In this document: positions 1-11,985 of the stretch, one piece after another
Layout: each line of letters opens with the position of its first letter
Numbering within the stretch: the stretch's first letter is position 1
Assembly: GCA_963920575.1 (NCBI GenBank)
Contig: OY986973.1
Location: forward strand, 18,648,062-18,712,061
Direction: 5' to 3'
Source of the DNA: Narthecium ossifragum
Lineage: Eukaryota > Streptophyta > Magnoliopsida > Dioscoreales > Nartheciaceae
Length of the DNA stretch: 64,000 bases
The notes under the pieces: generated by a model
Told to the model about the DNA's origin: nothing
The model's database searches: none
Seen by the model: the letters and a program-made list of their open reading frames with translations, nothing else
Position numbers and translations under genes: made by a program

Positions 1-492
1 TTGCTAGGTCTTAGGAAGAATATTTGACTAGATTAAATGCAACCGCTTGTGCTTATGTTGTTTAGCTTCATCGATCTCCCTATTCTTAAGGCTGCTACTA
101 GATTAAATCTACAGCGCTTGTCTTAGGTTGTTTGGTAGTTAGGGTTAATTGGATCGCTTGTTTCTAATTAACTAAGATTGAGGAGAGATTCGAAATTGAA
201 TTCGGACGATGAATATTCATGATATGAATTGATTGATACTTGCATCTATGATCAGTTGTTGAATTCCGATGGTGGATGTTGACTCAGACCAAGATTTGTT
301 CTCTTGATTTAATTAAACTCTTCGCTTTAGATTATTTCTTTACTGTTTTTCTCACATTTAAAACCCCCCATCTTCGTTCACGAAGCAAAAAACTAGGCTA
401 AACATTCTTCGTGGGATCGACTCGTACTCGGACTACTACATTTATCTTAAAGAGTATTGGTTTTATTTTTGAGTGCCTGCGACAGCACATCA
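1..492 (+). mobile_element. 3' part of an Athila-like LTR (LTR D), cut by the window start
   Basis: The segment ends in GACAGCACATCA and then switches to sequence (from AGAGGTTTTGG) that matches the A-type LTR copy near 8925. It contains a block resembling TGTGGGATTCGACC with a direct run to the CATCA terminus. The Athila-type LTRs at 9181-10736 and 52506-54333 have the same arrangement before their own CATCA end. It is therefore read as the 3' end of an LTR inserted into LTR A1. The 5' end and one target duplication lie outside the window; AGAGG (493-497) would be the right-hand copy. Confidence 0.55.
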
Positions 493-1616
493 AGAGGTTT
501 TGGTGTTCTGAATATAATATTATATGTTCGGATTATTATATTATATGTTTACTGTTCATCATCGTTTTTGGAGTTGCTTCCCGTTGCAGGAGTCCGCGGT
601 TGACGGTCGCGGTATCGTCGTAATGCCGGGACCCGCTACGGATCGGCTGGCAGCAGTTGGTAGTATTTGGTTGACTTATATGATGCCTTATCATACTGTT
701 GCATGCCTATCTCCTGTTTGTGTATGTTCATAGCATGCATTGTTGATTTGTGCATTAGTTGCATGGTTAGGGCATAGGTGATTTGTGGGTCGCCGTCCCA
801 AGGCTGGAAGCTCGGATTTAGCCCTAGGACCGGGGTTGGGTAGTTTGGACCCGGTTCGAATTGTGGTGTTCAGTCGATTCGATGATAGGTTTAGATGACT
901 GGTACACTTGTTATTTGATGATTGTAGAGGTCGTGTCGGCCTCGAGTCGGATGCTGAGGTGTAGCCGGTGTTCCACTGTGTTGACTCTTGAGTAGAGGAG
1001 TTGCCTACTCAGCGGTGCCTTTTCCCGCCTGCAGTGTCGGGTTCCTGCATGTGAGTCAGCAGTGTTTGTTCCTGCTTACTGAGTGCTGCTCCTGGGCCTC
1101 AGGGACACGCGGTGGGGTTATGGGACCCATGTATACACCCAGATCCTACTTGAGGGTGACACTGTTGCGTTTCCCTCTTCCTTCTGTGTGTCATAGTGTA
1201 GAACCCTACTGAGCTTTATGCTCACTCCTACCCGGGCTGCATTTTGCAGGTGTAGGCGTCAGTTCTTCTTCTGTGGTCCCTACTAGGCAGTTGGTTGGCG
1301 GTGCGGCGGCGTCAGGCAGAGTCTGAGAGGTGGTGATCTTTACTGCTTTTACCCTATGTTTGATAGCCTCCTACGGGAGTAAATGTTATATTTGGATCTT
1401 TCCCTCTCCGAGGATATGTATATTAAATCTTTTTGGGCTTGTAATATGGGATTCGAGGTTTCATTAAATTAATGTCTTTTAATTGAGGGTGCTTTTGGTG
1501 AATTGTTAGGGAGACCAATAGGTTAGAGGGAACCCTCGCCAGCTTTTTCCGCGTTTCGTTAGGTTCCGGTTCACGTCGCCCGACCCGGTTGGGCTTTCAC
1601 GGGTCGGGGTGCGACA
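493..1616 (+). mobile_element. 5' LTR (3' two-thirds) of decayed Tekay-type element A1
   Basis: This stretch matches 8925-9180 plus 10737-11590 (LTR A2) over its whole length and ends in GGTCGGGGTGCGACA, directly followed by a primer binding site. It holds the conserved block GCTCACTCCTACCCGGGCTG near 1220 that recurs in all chromoviral-type LTRs here. Its 5' part was displaced by the LTR D insertion and lies outside the window. Confidence 0.8.
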
Positions 1617-1895
1617 ACTTGGTATCAGAGCATAGGTTGTAGATCCCAGGGTTTAGGATCAGGATTCGGTTGAGATTGAGCGTGAAATGTGCTAGTTCTA
1701 TGTCTAGAACATCCGTGCATGCTCTCTTTGTGTTGTGTATGTCTTCCGCTTTATTGTTTTGCTGTTTGTTTTGTGGTTTCGGACGAGTGGAGGCTCGTTT
1801 GTCGTTGGTGATTGCGCAGATGTCGGGAACTCGGGGCCGACCTTCGGTTGTTGGTCGGGGTGGGGCACGACTTGGTCGACCCGCCCGACCAGACA
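1617..1895 (+). pseudogene. leader and first codons of gag, element A1
   Basis: After the primer site a leader runs to ATG 1820, which opens a basic Gly/Arg-rich N-terminus (MSGTRGRPSVVGRGG). The related gag at 51493 begins the same way, with MPGSRA. The frame is broken at 1895 by a solo LTR. When the LTR and one copy of its duplication are removed, the codons run on in frame at 4342 (CCA GAC AAG ATA GCA CAT). Confidence 0.75.
1620..1631 (+). other. primer binding site, initiator tRNA-Met
   Basis: TGGTATCAGAGC starts three bases after the CA end of LTR A1. This is the usual plant Ty3/gypsy site complementary to the 3' end of initiator tRNA-Met, and it fixes the element's orientation as +. 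Confidence 0.9.
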
Positions 1896-4336
1896 TGTGA
1901 GGGCCCGTCCCTCAGACCTGACTCGACCACGTGGGTCGAGAGACGGTTTTCTGTTGGTTTAGTTCCGCGTCGGGCACGATCGGGCGATCGTGTGGCGGTT
2001 TTGGACCCCGGGGGCATTTTGGTAAATATGCCCTCTGGTAGTCGGTTTCACACCCGCGTTCCACACACTGACTTTGATTGATGTATGTGTTTGATTAGAA
2101 TCCCTAGGGTGCGTCCGATCGGAGGATCGGAGCTCGATCGGGAAAGATCGGTTTGGACGGCCGAGATAGGTTTGGAATGCCTATATAAGCTAAGTCCCTT
2201 TCTCTCTTTCTCTCACTCCTCCTTGACCTGTCGTTTTCTCCTTCTCTCTCTCTCTCCTTCGGCTGGACTAGGGTTTGGAGGATTGGGCTTCGGATCGCGG
2301 ATCTTGTCGGCTTGACCAACGGGACGCGTGGAGGAGCCACCCTACTTGTGCAAGTAGGTGTTTCTACTCGATCCTTGGATCGGGTTCTCCTAGGATAGGT
2401 TTTATGAGCTTTCGCTGTAGGTGCATGTGTTAGAATGCTGTGTGGATCAATGCATGTGTAGAGTAACTCTTTTCCTGTATTCCTACGTTGAGATTTCAGT
2501 ATTTGAACGGTTAGTTTCCGTATTATAGCCGTTTGGTCGGTTTTTGTCCATTTGGACCTAGATAGGGGATTTAACCGTCAAAATCTAGATTTCTTCATTC
2601 CATTAGCTTTCTCATTGCTAAATACACTTGCTTGCAAAATCTCATTTAATTCCAACATGATTTGATACTTGAAATCCAAAGAAATGGATTTCCGGCACTG
2701 TTCTGATGAACTGTGCCAAGAGCTCGACGGTCGATCGGTGCATCGACCGTCACATGTTGTTTTACGCCTTCTGGGCCTGGCGGTCGAGCGTCGGATCGAC
2801 CGTCGCATCGACCGTTAGGCTCTGTCGGGATTTTAGCCTCCCACGGTCGATGGGTCGATCGACCGTGGGTCCTCTCTCTTTCTCATCCCGCCTCACGGTC
2901 GACCGTCGGATCGACCATCGCATCGTCCGTGAGGCTCTATCCCGTTTTGGGCTCTCGACGGTCGATGGGCCGATCGACCGTCGCCCATGAGGTTTTCTTC
3001 GTTTTGGCCTCACGGTCGATCGGTGGATCGACCGTGACATCGTCCGTGGTCTCACGGTCGATCCCCGGATCGACCGTGGCATCGTCCGTGACCACTGGGA
3101 CTTGGTTTTCTGGTTTTTCTTTGGTGGATTTGACTTGGGATTAGTATCTAAACATGTTGGGAAGCATGTAGGGGGATTTGATGAGGTTTTCAAAGGATTT
3201 TCATCGGGTTTGAGAATCGATTCGAATAACTCTCTTTTTGGGTAAATCTAAGGTTTCATTTGCATTTAATACATGTTTGTTGTAGTTAAATGCTTAATTG
3301 ATTGCTTAGCCATTAACTAGCTATGAGTGCTAGTTAATGAGGAATTGTGGAACCTTAGCCTCTTGCCGGCGAGTGCCGAGGGCTATTGTATATCTGTTGA
3401 ACCTTTAACTGCTGATGTGGCATGTAGAGACATCTAGGATAGATGTTTGCCTAGGCTCATGCATTGTATGCATTAGAGGCATTTGAGGTTAGGCGGGCGA
3501 TGGTTTGGGTCGCCGATCCGAGGCTCTCGGGTAGCTCGGATCTAGCCTTAGGGCCGTGGCTGGGTAGTCAGGAGTAGGGTATGATTGTGTGATCAAGTCT
3601 CATGTCTTTGAGGATTCACGCTAGTTGACTCTGATCAGTGTTTGAGGTTTAGAGGTTGGGTTGTCTTCCGAAGCTAAGTTCTAAGGATGGGTGTCGACGT
3701 CCCTGACATGGTCCCTAGGCAGTGATTTCCTGCTGGGTAATGGTGATCCTACTGGTTCCGGTTCTTTCCTCCCAGCGTGTTGGTTGAGTTTCCCAGCGTG
3801 GTCGGTTGAGAAGAGTAGGATCGCTTGGGAAGTCGACAGGGTTGTGGGACCCGTGGCATCCGTTAGACTTGAGCTGGAAGACAACTCTGTTGTTGTTTTC
3901 CTCCTTTCAGTGTGCCGTAGAGTAGAACCCTACTGAGCTTATCGCTCACTCCTACCCGGGCTGCGTTTGCAGGTGCAGGCGGCAGTTCTTCTTCGGTGGA
4001 GCCGGCAGGATCGGCTTTTGGTGGCGCGAGTACATCCAGGGGCGCTTGAGGTTGCTTGGAGGATTACCAGTTGTACCCTTTTGATATTTGTATATGTATA
4101 TGATGTAAGCTTCTGAGGATTTTGGAGTATTGTATTAAATCTATCTCTTGGAAGCTATTGTATCTAGTCTGAATTATACAACTTGATGTTATATGATGAT
4201 TAAATCTGTTTAGCCTCTGGAATGTAATTGTTTAAATTATCCGTCTTTTCCGCTTTGTACCGCGCCGGTTGATGATGAATAGTGTTAGGACCCTCACACC
4301 CCGTCCTGGATGGGTTTTCTGGGTCGGGGTGTGACA
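1896..4336 (+). mobile_element. solo LTR, B family (B1)
   Basis: A 2441-bp LTR with ends TGTGAGGGCCCG and GGGTGTGACA. It is flanked by a perfect 5-bp duplication AGACA (1891-1895 and 4337-4341). It belongs to the same family as the LTRs at 48923 and 60267 but is visibly diverged from them. A TATA box TATATAAG lies at 2182-2189. No internal region is present, so it arose by LTR-LTR recombination. It sits inside the gag of element A1. Confidence 0.93.
2727..3092. repeat. palindromic minisatellite in LTR B1
   Basis: About a dozen short inverted units built from ACGGTCGAT and ATCGACCGT, spaced 20-60 bases apart, lie downstream of the TATA box and so probably in the transcribed part of the LTR. 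The same block is present in the two B-family LTRs at about 49727-50050 and 61088-61410. Confidence 0.8.
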
Positions 4337-4341
4337 AGACA

Positions 4342-4979
4342 AGATAGCACATGTCAGGGAGGTCAGAGCTAGACGGACTGAGCCATCACCAGCGACGGTT
4401 TCGGTCGCACGGGAGGAGGCCCTTCTCGCCGAGGAGGGGGTTCTCGCTCCGATCGACGCGCGGACCGCTGCGGTGGTTTTGCTGGAGTTTCAGCAGTATG
4501 CCACCCGGTTCACGCACTTGGTCCGTTTCGCGGGGGCAGTAGCAGCAGATCCAGTGGCCAGTGCACATCAGTTCGAGTGGGGGCTTCGATCAGAGATCCG
4601 GCGACGGACCAGTTCTTACCGCTTCCAGGAATAGTCAGCAGTTCTGGACTGCGTCTTGGCAGTAGAGGCGCAGTTGCGAGACTAGAGGTACCCGGTAGTT
4701 CCACCGGCATTCTCTACCAGCACACCGCAGAGACCCCAGTTCAGAGGGGGATTCGGCAGAGGGCACCAGCAGTGGCTTTAGCGACGTTTCCAGCAGCAGT
4801 CACAGTGCCCGCAGCAGTTCCAGCTGCAGTTACCGAGTTCCGCAGGCTAGTTTCTCCTGACGGCCGGGCCGTCTGGGTAGGCTCCGTCTGGGGGAGGCCA
4901 GGGTCAGCAGCCTGATAGCGCGTCAGTCACGTGTTTCTCGTGCGGGCAGCTGGGATACTACCGTAGGGACTGCCACTTG
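4342..4979 (+). pseudogene. gag remainder with altered zinc knuckle, element A1
   Basis: The frame from 4347 reads a gag segment (AVVLLEFQQYATRFTHLVRF, then EWGLRSEIRR) matching the capsid end of the gag at 51493-52158. The middle of the capsid is missing, from just after AVV to just before the QYATRF stretch, so there is an internal deletion as well as a stop at 4632-4634. The CCHC knuckle at 4932-4973 reads CFSCGQLGYYRRDC: the histidine ligand is replaced by tyrosine (CAC to TAC). Confidence 0.75.
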
Positions 4980-4997
4980 CGATAAGCGTGGGGCGCT

Positions 4998-5615
4998 GTG
5001 CCGCAGGGGAGTCAAGGCGGAGGGTCCAGTGCTTGGCAGGGGAGCAGTGGCGGGCGCGGATCGGGGGCGGGACCAAACTGCTCCAGGGGTGGAGGCGGCC
5101 AGCGGGGGCGTGTGTTTGCTCTTCCGGTGCGTGAGCAGCCGGATACTGTTCAGCTTTTCCAGTCGCCACAGCAGTACCAGCTGTACCAACAGGCAGCGGC
5201 AGAGCCCTCCGTGCTTAGAGGTATCTTTCAGCTTTCTAGTTCTTTAGTAGATGTGCTGATAGACTCTGGGGCATCTCATTCCTATGTTGCTAGCATGTGT
5301 GTGGCATCGCTAGGATTAGAGACGAGTTGGCTAGAGGTGGCACAGTCTGTAGACTCACCGATCGGTGGCACAGTCAGGGTGGACCGGGTCTGGCGATCTT
5401 GTTCTTTGGAGGTTGGAGGCCTCCGTGTCTGTCTAGACCTGCGGGTGCTAGACATGAGAGGCTTTGATGTGATACTCGGTATGGACTGGTTAGCAGCATA
5501 CCGAGCTATCATCGACTGTGGTCGCTTGGACACCCGATGGGACATAGTTTGTGTTGTTGGGAGATCGGTTCTCAGCCGATTCCATTGCTTGTGGTGTGGG
5601 GAGACGTGGCAGTGA
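4998..5615 (+). pseudogene. retroviral-type aspartic protease, element A1
   Basis: After a Gly/Ser/Gln-rich linker the frame reads VLRGIFQLSSSLVDVLIDSG, then ASHSYVA, the aspartic protease active-site region (D-S-G-A, first Asp codon at 5262). The later segment FDVILGMDWL is typical of Ty3/gypsy proteases. The product would process the Gag-Pol polyprotein. The frame ends at 5615 and the RT domain lies in another frame, so at least one frameshift separates them. Confidence 0.85.
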
Positions 5616-6531
5616 GCTCCCAGCCTTGTTGGCCAGTCTGTCCCTGTTCGGTTCTGAGGGAGTGCAGCAGAGCAGTTTTCCCAGGATCGTGTGCGACTAC
5701 ACAGACGTGTTTCCCGAGGTGTTACCAGGGCTTCCACCACCCAGAGAGGTCGATTTTGAGATCGACCTAGTACCAGGTACCGCACCGATCTCTCTCCCAA
5801 CTTTCAGGATGGCACCAGCAGAGCAGAGTGAGTTGAGGACCCAGCTAGACGAGCTTACCAGCAGAGGTTTCATCCGTCCCAGCATGTCTCCCTGGGGGGC
5901 GTCAGTGTTATTCGCAAGGAAGAAGGATGGTACCCTTCGACTTTGCATAGACTACAGGCGGCTCAACAGGGTGACGGTGAAGAACAGGTATCCGATGCCG
6001 AGGATCGACGACTTGTTTGACCAGCTGCGAGGATCTTCAGTGTTCTCGAAGATCAACCTCCGCACCGGCTACCACCAATTGAGGGTTCGGGATTGCGACA
6101 TCCCGAAGACGGCTTTTCGGACTCGGTACAGCCTGTACGAGTTCGTGGTGATGCCGTTTAGGCTGACGAACGCACCAGCAGCGTTCATGGATCTCATGCA
6201 GAGGATCATCCGGCCTTTCCTAGACAAGTTCGTGGTGGTGTTCGTCGTTGACATCCTTATCTACTCCCGGTCAGAGAAGGAGCACGAGCGACACTTGGCG
6301 ACAGTGTTGCAGCTACTTCGGGAGCATCGGCTTTATGCCAAGGCTTCCAAGTGCGAGTTCTGGCTTGCACAGGTAGGATTCCTTGAACACGTGGTGTCGG
6401 CAGCAAGGATCTCAGTTGACCCGGCCAAGGTCGAGGCAGTGGTACAGTGGCAGAGACTGAGGACAGTGGTCGAGGTCCGTAGTTTCTTAGGCCTCGCGGG
6501 TTACTATAGGCGGTTCGTGCAGGACTTCTCC
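5551..6531 (+). pseudogene. reverse transcriptase, inactive, element A1
   Basis: A good-length Ty3/gypsy [22 protein letters not shown], then [32 protein letters not shown], and the thumb/connection motif [16 protein letters not shown]. The catalytic box that should read F-V-D-D reads F-V-V-D (6241-6252), a GAT-to-GTT type change that removes one metal-binding Asp, so the copy cannot polymerise. The domain stops at 6531, where a minus-strand LTR is inserted. The RNase H and integrase of this element are not present in the window. Confidence 0.9.
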
Positions 6532-7628
6532 TGTCACACCCCGACCCAGAAAATCCATCCAGACCGAGGCGTGAGGGTTCCTACTCTACTCAATCATCAC
6601 TGGCGCCTTTATAATAAAATAAAAACAACTAATCTAACAATTGATCTGGGGTCAATATAAAAATTCAATTATAATTCAAGATTCAGATACAATATTAAAT
6701 CCTCACTTTAAACCAGCTGCCCTGTTTCAACACAGTCAGCTTACTTAATTCACCAAAAATTATACGTTGCTCCAAAAATCATGAAACCAGTTGGCACTGA
6801 AAGCTAACACATAGATCTACAACTTTTATTTAGAAATCTAACTCAGATCATGCACGTAGAAGCCGGAAAACAAGCTAGAACACCACTGTTCTGCTAGAAT
6901 AGAAAATTCGGAAATCAAGAGATGAAAAACATGCTTAAATCCATATCAAATCAAATCCAATTCCTACCAAACATCAATCAGGTGTCAAGCAAGCCATAAC
7001 ACACCATCTAGCATATTTTAACTCAAGAACAATCAAACACAAAGACTAACAACCCCTAATCAAACCTTAAATAAGAAACCTACCTTAATATGCTTTTTCT
7101 CGGCTGAAACCACGCTAATCAGCCACTAATCCAGCTCCAAACCAGTCCACATGTCTTCCTCAAGCTTCCACGAATCCAACAAGCCCTCAAGCACTTGATT
7201 TGGTTGTCGGAGGAGAGAGAACGGTAGTGAAGAAGGGAAGAGGAAGGTCACGGCAGCAGGGGAAGAGAAAGGAAAACCAGCAGAGGAGAAGAGGAGAAGG
7301 GGGGTTCTTAAAGGTGTTACAGTAGCTACAGTAACTGCCTTACTATAGTAGCCGGGCTGCTACAGTGGTCGCGATCCAACCGCCCGTCTCGATTCTCTCC
7401 GATCGAGCTCCGATCTTCCGATCGAGAACGCCTATGAGAATCTAATCAAACACAAATTACAATCAAAGGCCGTGTGTGTACATCGCGGGTGTGGAACCAA
7501 CCATCAAGGCGCAATTTATCAAATTGCCCTTGGGGTCTTCGCGATCAACCCGATCGCGGAACAAGGCCAAACGGGCCAGACCCTCGACCTAACGCGGTCG
7601 GACCGGGTTGGAGGAGCGGGTCCTCACA
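6532..7628 (-). mobile_element. 3' LTR of a minus-strand Tekay-like element
   Basis: On the + strand it begins TGTCACACCCCGACCC and ends GGGTCCTCACA. Reversed, this is the TGTGAGGACCC to GGGTGTGACA pattern of the chromoviral LTRs here. It is about 1.1 kb, less than half the length of its relatives. The adjacent sequence to the right carries the element's 3' internal end, including the inverted motif GAATTTCGTCCCGAAATTC at 7646-7664. The target-site base run on the left is TCTCC; no matching copy was found on the right because the element is truncated near 8565. Confidence 0.85.
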
Positions 7629-8565
7629 ACCTATCACCCTTAAAGGAATTTCGTCCCGAAATTCGACAAGGGTAGGGCCGGAAATGAGAAAGCAAATGCA
7701 ACCACACCTGCACAAGACAAAAAGGTCAGCAAGCTCACTACCTGAGCGACCACACAAACAAAGGGCACCAACGCCCACAACAACCACAAAACACAGGAGG
7801 CACGCCTGGGGGTGAGAACCACATGGGACACTGTGCACACGCGCCCCAAGTCACACCCCACAACACCTCTGCACCTCTAGAGGACTGACACGAACGAAAC
7901 TGTCCTGTCTCTCGAGACTGGTCTCTCCTGTCAAGAATTTGAACTGACTGTTCTCTTGTGCAATGTATCTGGTCCGAGCTCAATCATCACCTCTGATGAT
8001 TCCGGACGAAACTGAATGATGTCTCCTTGGCACCTCCGCTGCCAAACTAACTGCACCTTTACGTCATGTCATCCGAAAGGGCACTCTGTCACCAACTGCG
8101 AACTCCAATGGTTGTCACCTATGATCTATGCAAACCCTCTGTCACTCCGACTTCATCCATGCTGATCCTCTGGAGATCGGGCGACGATATCTGGATTTAT
8201 GTCTAACGTCTCTACAAAGTCTGCCCAACAAGCTGGAGAACAACATGGGAAGTCATCATAGGCCTCAAATGGGGTAACGTCGATGCTGAGCTGTCAACTG
8301 CTGAAGTAGGCAAACTCCACCATGGAACGTGATCTTGCCATCTGACATATGCATCAATGATATGTGCTCTAAGCACATCACCAGGGATCTGAATGGTCCT
8401 CTCTGACCGTCTGTCTATCTGTGCCGCGAGATCCTGTGCTAACAGCTAACAAAAATGGCCATGGGCTCCTGAGAGCTATACTAGAGTCTGCCTGTGAATC
8501 TGGAATTTCGATCTAAAATGATGGAAGTTGAACTATCATGCAATATGTCTCCACAGCCTCTATTC
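7629..8565 (-). pseudogene. pol 3' remnant: chromodomain tail and a piece of integrase
   Basis: Read on the minus strand, 7940-7970 gives QSVQILDRRDQ, the start of the C-terminal chromodomain of Tekay-type integrases. The region 8481-8565 gives SIILDRNSRFTGRL, the integrase block around the second catalytic Asp. The stretch between them is heavily shifted. The element stops abruptly at about 8565 against LTR A2, so its 5' half was deleted. Confidence 0.75.
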
Positions 8566-9180
8566 CATCTTATTTCGTATTTGTCCGATTTTTCTACGAA
8601 TTTTGGTGATTTTTCTCGTGACCTGCGATGAGGCTGATCAGAAGCTGGTATGAAGCTGTTCGTATCGATCCAAATGGTTCGAATCGATCCAATATTTTCT
8701 GGATCGATCCAAACATTCCGGATCGTTCCCAAAGCGGACTGATGGGGTTTTATTGACTATTTTTAGTGGTTTTGATTAGTATTTTTCCGTTAATCCAACC
8801 GTTGGATGATTATGGATTTTGGATATGTTGATCGAGGCATGTTGATTTACTGATGGCTAAGTTGGATATTGAATCCGATGTCGTTTGGACGTCAGATCGA
8901 CGGCATCAATTAGCTTCTAAGTAGAGGTTTTGGTGTTCTGAATGTAATATTATATGCTCGGATTATAATATTATATGTTTAATGTTCATCATCAATTTCG
9001 GGGTTGCTTCCCGTTGCAGGAGTCCGCGGTTGACTGTCGCGGTACCGTCGTAATGCCGGGACCCACTGCGGATCGGTTGGCAGCAGTTGGTTGTACCGCT
9101 GCAGCGATCTGGTTGACTTATATGAAGTCTTATCATACTGTTGCACGCCTATCTCCTGTTTGTGTATGTTCATAGCATGC

Positions 9181-10736
9181 TGATGAGTGCATGAAAGTGC
9201 ACTCTGAACAACCTTATAACCATCTCAATTGCTAGATTATTATCCTTAATCAGCACCTTTATTACTATTTTTATATCTATATGTTGCTTCACATGGTTGT
9301 TTGAAAAATGCAGGAAATTGGAGCTAAAAGAAGCTGAAAAGAGTATATGGATCAACTTCAAAAATTAATCTGTGCCTGCTCATGAAGAACCAAATGATGT
9401 GCCACATATGGTTGGAAAGCTCTTGAAGTCTAGATTCTGGAGAATTTTACGGTTCGTGATTCCGAGTTTCCTAGAGAAAGTTACGGCAATTTCAGTACCG
9501 ATGGCGCAGTCTGAATGGCAAAGAGGAAAATAAGCTGGAAGTCCGAGCGATCCGCCGATCGATCGGACCACGCAGAGACGTGAAGAGCCAGAGACGAAGG
9601 ATTTTTACGAGACCGATCGATCCAACTCCAATGGTCCGATCGATCGGACACGGGCGAAGTTAGAAGTTGAAGATTTTAACGCATCCGATCGATCCAGCAC
9701 CCCGAGAAGGATCGATCGGACGTTCCCAGTGAATTAAATCAACGGTTTAGATCAAATCCGTTGATGGAGAGACTTTGGGGCTATAAATAGGACTCTTTCT
9801 AGGGTTTGAGGGGGACGGCTTGGACGTTTTTGGAGGCTCTTTTCAGGACTTTTTCAAGAGGAAAAAGACGGAGACATTTCCATCCATGGCCGAGTAATCC
9901 ATGGGCATGGCGGACGGATGATTTAGTGAGGACTAGGGCTTCTTCTCCAACAATGGTTCATAGTTTTTAATCTTTATTGTTAAACTCTTCTTATGTATTG
10001 GATCTTCACAGATTGCTTTGTGGATAAACATTATTATAAATCCAGTCATGCTTCTTTTATGATATTGTGATCCCATAGTTATCTCCTTTGATTCTCCTAC
10101 TGAGTCTCGTGAGACCTCTGCTATGCATTGCCCGTAGTGACAGCTGGTATTGTGTATTCTTAGGGATCTGGTTAGATAAGGTTGGGGCTCTATACCGTGA
10201 GATCTTTGCTATGCATTGCCGATTGTGAGAGTTGGTATTGTGTATTCTTAGAGATCCGGTTAGAGTTAGGGCTTTGTCCCGATGAACTTTTGCTGCGCGT
10301 TGCCTGTAGTGACAGCCGGTATCGTGTATTCTTAGGTTTGGTTGGATGAAGTTAGAACTATAAAAAGGAAGAACCATTCATAGGAAGAGACATTTATATA
10401 TTTTATCAGATTCATAATTCTTTATCTTCCGGTTAAGGTGATTGGGATGTGAATCCTTTAACTGAGTATCATATGAACCGTTGAGAAGAGAAGAACCTAA
10501 ATCCGAGTGAAGTGATTCCTGAAGCCTAGTCTCATTCAAATCCTGATTTCTTTCGTTAACTTTATCTTACCATTACATCTTCGATCTATTTTCTTAACTT
10601 TTTACGCTCTTGATTGTTTTCGATACATTGTTATCTGTGTTTCTGGATCTTTCCTGCTTGTCTCTCTGTGGGATTCGACCTCTCTTATGTTGTACTGCAC
10701 CGCGACCGCTGTGCGTGACACATTTGAGCGACATCA
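9181..10736 (+). mobile_element. solo Athila-type LTR (C1)
   Basis: A 1556-bp LTR from TGATGAGTGCATG to GAGCGACATCA, nearly identical to the LTR at 52506-54333 except that the latter has about 270 extra bases in its palindrome-rich part. Flanks are CATGC (9176-9180) and CTTGC (10737-10741), a 5-bp duplication with one mismatch. TATA box TATAAATAG is at 9782-9790. It splits LTR A2 and is younger than it. Confidence 0.9.
9553..9720. repeat. GATCGATC palindrome cluster in LTR C1
   Basis: Several copies of CGATCGATCGG and CCGATCGATCC lie within 170 bases just upstream of the TATA box. The related LTR C2 has an expanded version at about 52877-53300. Confidence 0.8.
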
Positions 10737-11599
10737 CTTGCATTGTTGATTAGTGCATTAGATACATGGTTAGGGCGTGGGTGATCTATGGGTCGCCGTC
10801 CCGAGGCTGAAGCTCGGATTTAGCCCTAGGACCGGGGTTGGGTAGTTTGGACCCGGTTCGAATTGTGATGTTCAGTCGATTCGATGATAGGTTTAGATGA
10901 CTGGTACACTTGTTATTTGATGATTGTAGAGGTCGTGTCAGCCTCGAGTCGGATGTTGAGGTGTAGCCGATGTTCCACTGTGTTGACGCTTGAGTAGAGG
11001 AGTTGCCTACTCAGCGGTGCCTTTTCCCGCCTGCAGTGTTTGTTCCTGCTTGCTGAGTGCTGCTCCTGGGCCTCAGGGACACGCGGTGGGGTTATGGGAC
11101 CCCTGTATACACCCAGGTCCTACTTGAGGGCGACACTGTTGTGTTTCCCTCTTCCTTCTGTGTGTCGTAGTGTAGAACCCTACTGAGCTTTAAGCTCACT
11201 CCTATCCGGACTGCGTTTTGCAGGTGCAGGTGTCAGTTCTTCTTCGGTTGCCCCTACCGGGCAGTTGGTCGGCGGTGCGGCGGCGCCAGTCGGTGTCTGA
11301 GAGGTTGTGATCTTTACTGCTTTTACCCTATGTTAAATAGCCTCCTACGGGAGTAAATGTTGTATTTGGATCTTCCCCTCTCTGAGGATATGTATATTAA
11401 ATCTTTTTGGGCTTGTAATCTGTGATTCGAGGTTTCATTAAATTAATGTCTTTTAATTGAGGGTGCTTTTGGTGAATTGTTAGGGAGACCAATAGGTTAG
11501 AGGGAACCCTCGCCAGCTTTTTTCGTGTTTCGTTAGGTTCCGGTTCGCGTCGCCCGGCCCGGTTGGGCTTTCGCGGGTCGAGACGCGACAAGTTTAAGT

Positions 11600-11985
11600 C
11601 ATGGTCCGATATACTTTAATATATATCCAAATTTAAGTATGTCATTGTCTATCGTATTCATTATCAAGTTCTAAGTATTTTAGCCCCTGAAGTTAGGCTG
11701 CATATTGCATCGGGCAAAACTTTATTAATTGACAGTAATTTATTTTCATCCCGAATTGCTACTAATCGACAAATTAGATGTGATGATGTAAATTTTCATG
11801 AAATTGGATATTGCAAAATGTAGTCCCCCAAAGCCGATAATAAATGATAAGATTGGTCAAATATCCCAAACAACTGACTGTGAAGTTACCATATCATTTA
11901 ACCCTAATAGGGTATTAAAAATAACAGATATGACTACTAGTTCTAGACGTTCGTATTTGTCTTCATTTAATCCTTCTAAAATTGA
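11600..11985 (+). pseudogene. endogenous caulimovirid fragment, copy 1 (movement-protein-like)
   Basis: The translated + strand resembles the movement-protein region of plant pararetroviruses (Caulimoviridae). The frame is interrupted by stops and shifts. About 400 bases are repeated in inverse orientation at roughly 12670-13010, at an estimated four of five bases identical by eye. It begins immediately after LTR A2. It is a non-functional relic. Confidence 0.6.

Larger units (their letters stand above)
8566..11590 (+). mobile_element. LTR A2, 5'-truncated, interrupted by a solo LTR
   Basis: The parts 8925-9180 and 10737-11590 match LTR A1 closely and the end GGTCGAGACGCGACA corresponds to its 3' terminus. 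The 8566-8925 part carries GATCGATCC motifs like LTR G. The TGTGAGG start is missing. By position and orientation it is the best candidate for the 3' LTR of element A1, with the intervening RNase H and integrase lost. That is an inference, because no target duplication can be tested. Confidence 0.65.

Noticed and set aside
2713..3193. 143-codon frames on both strands of LTR B1
   Set aside because: They are produced by the palindromic minisatellite, which lacks stops in both directions; not protein-coding.
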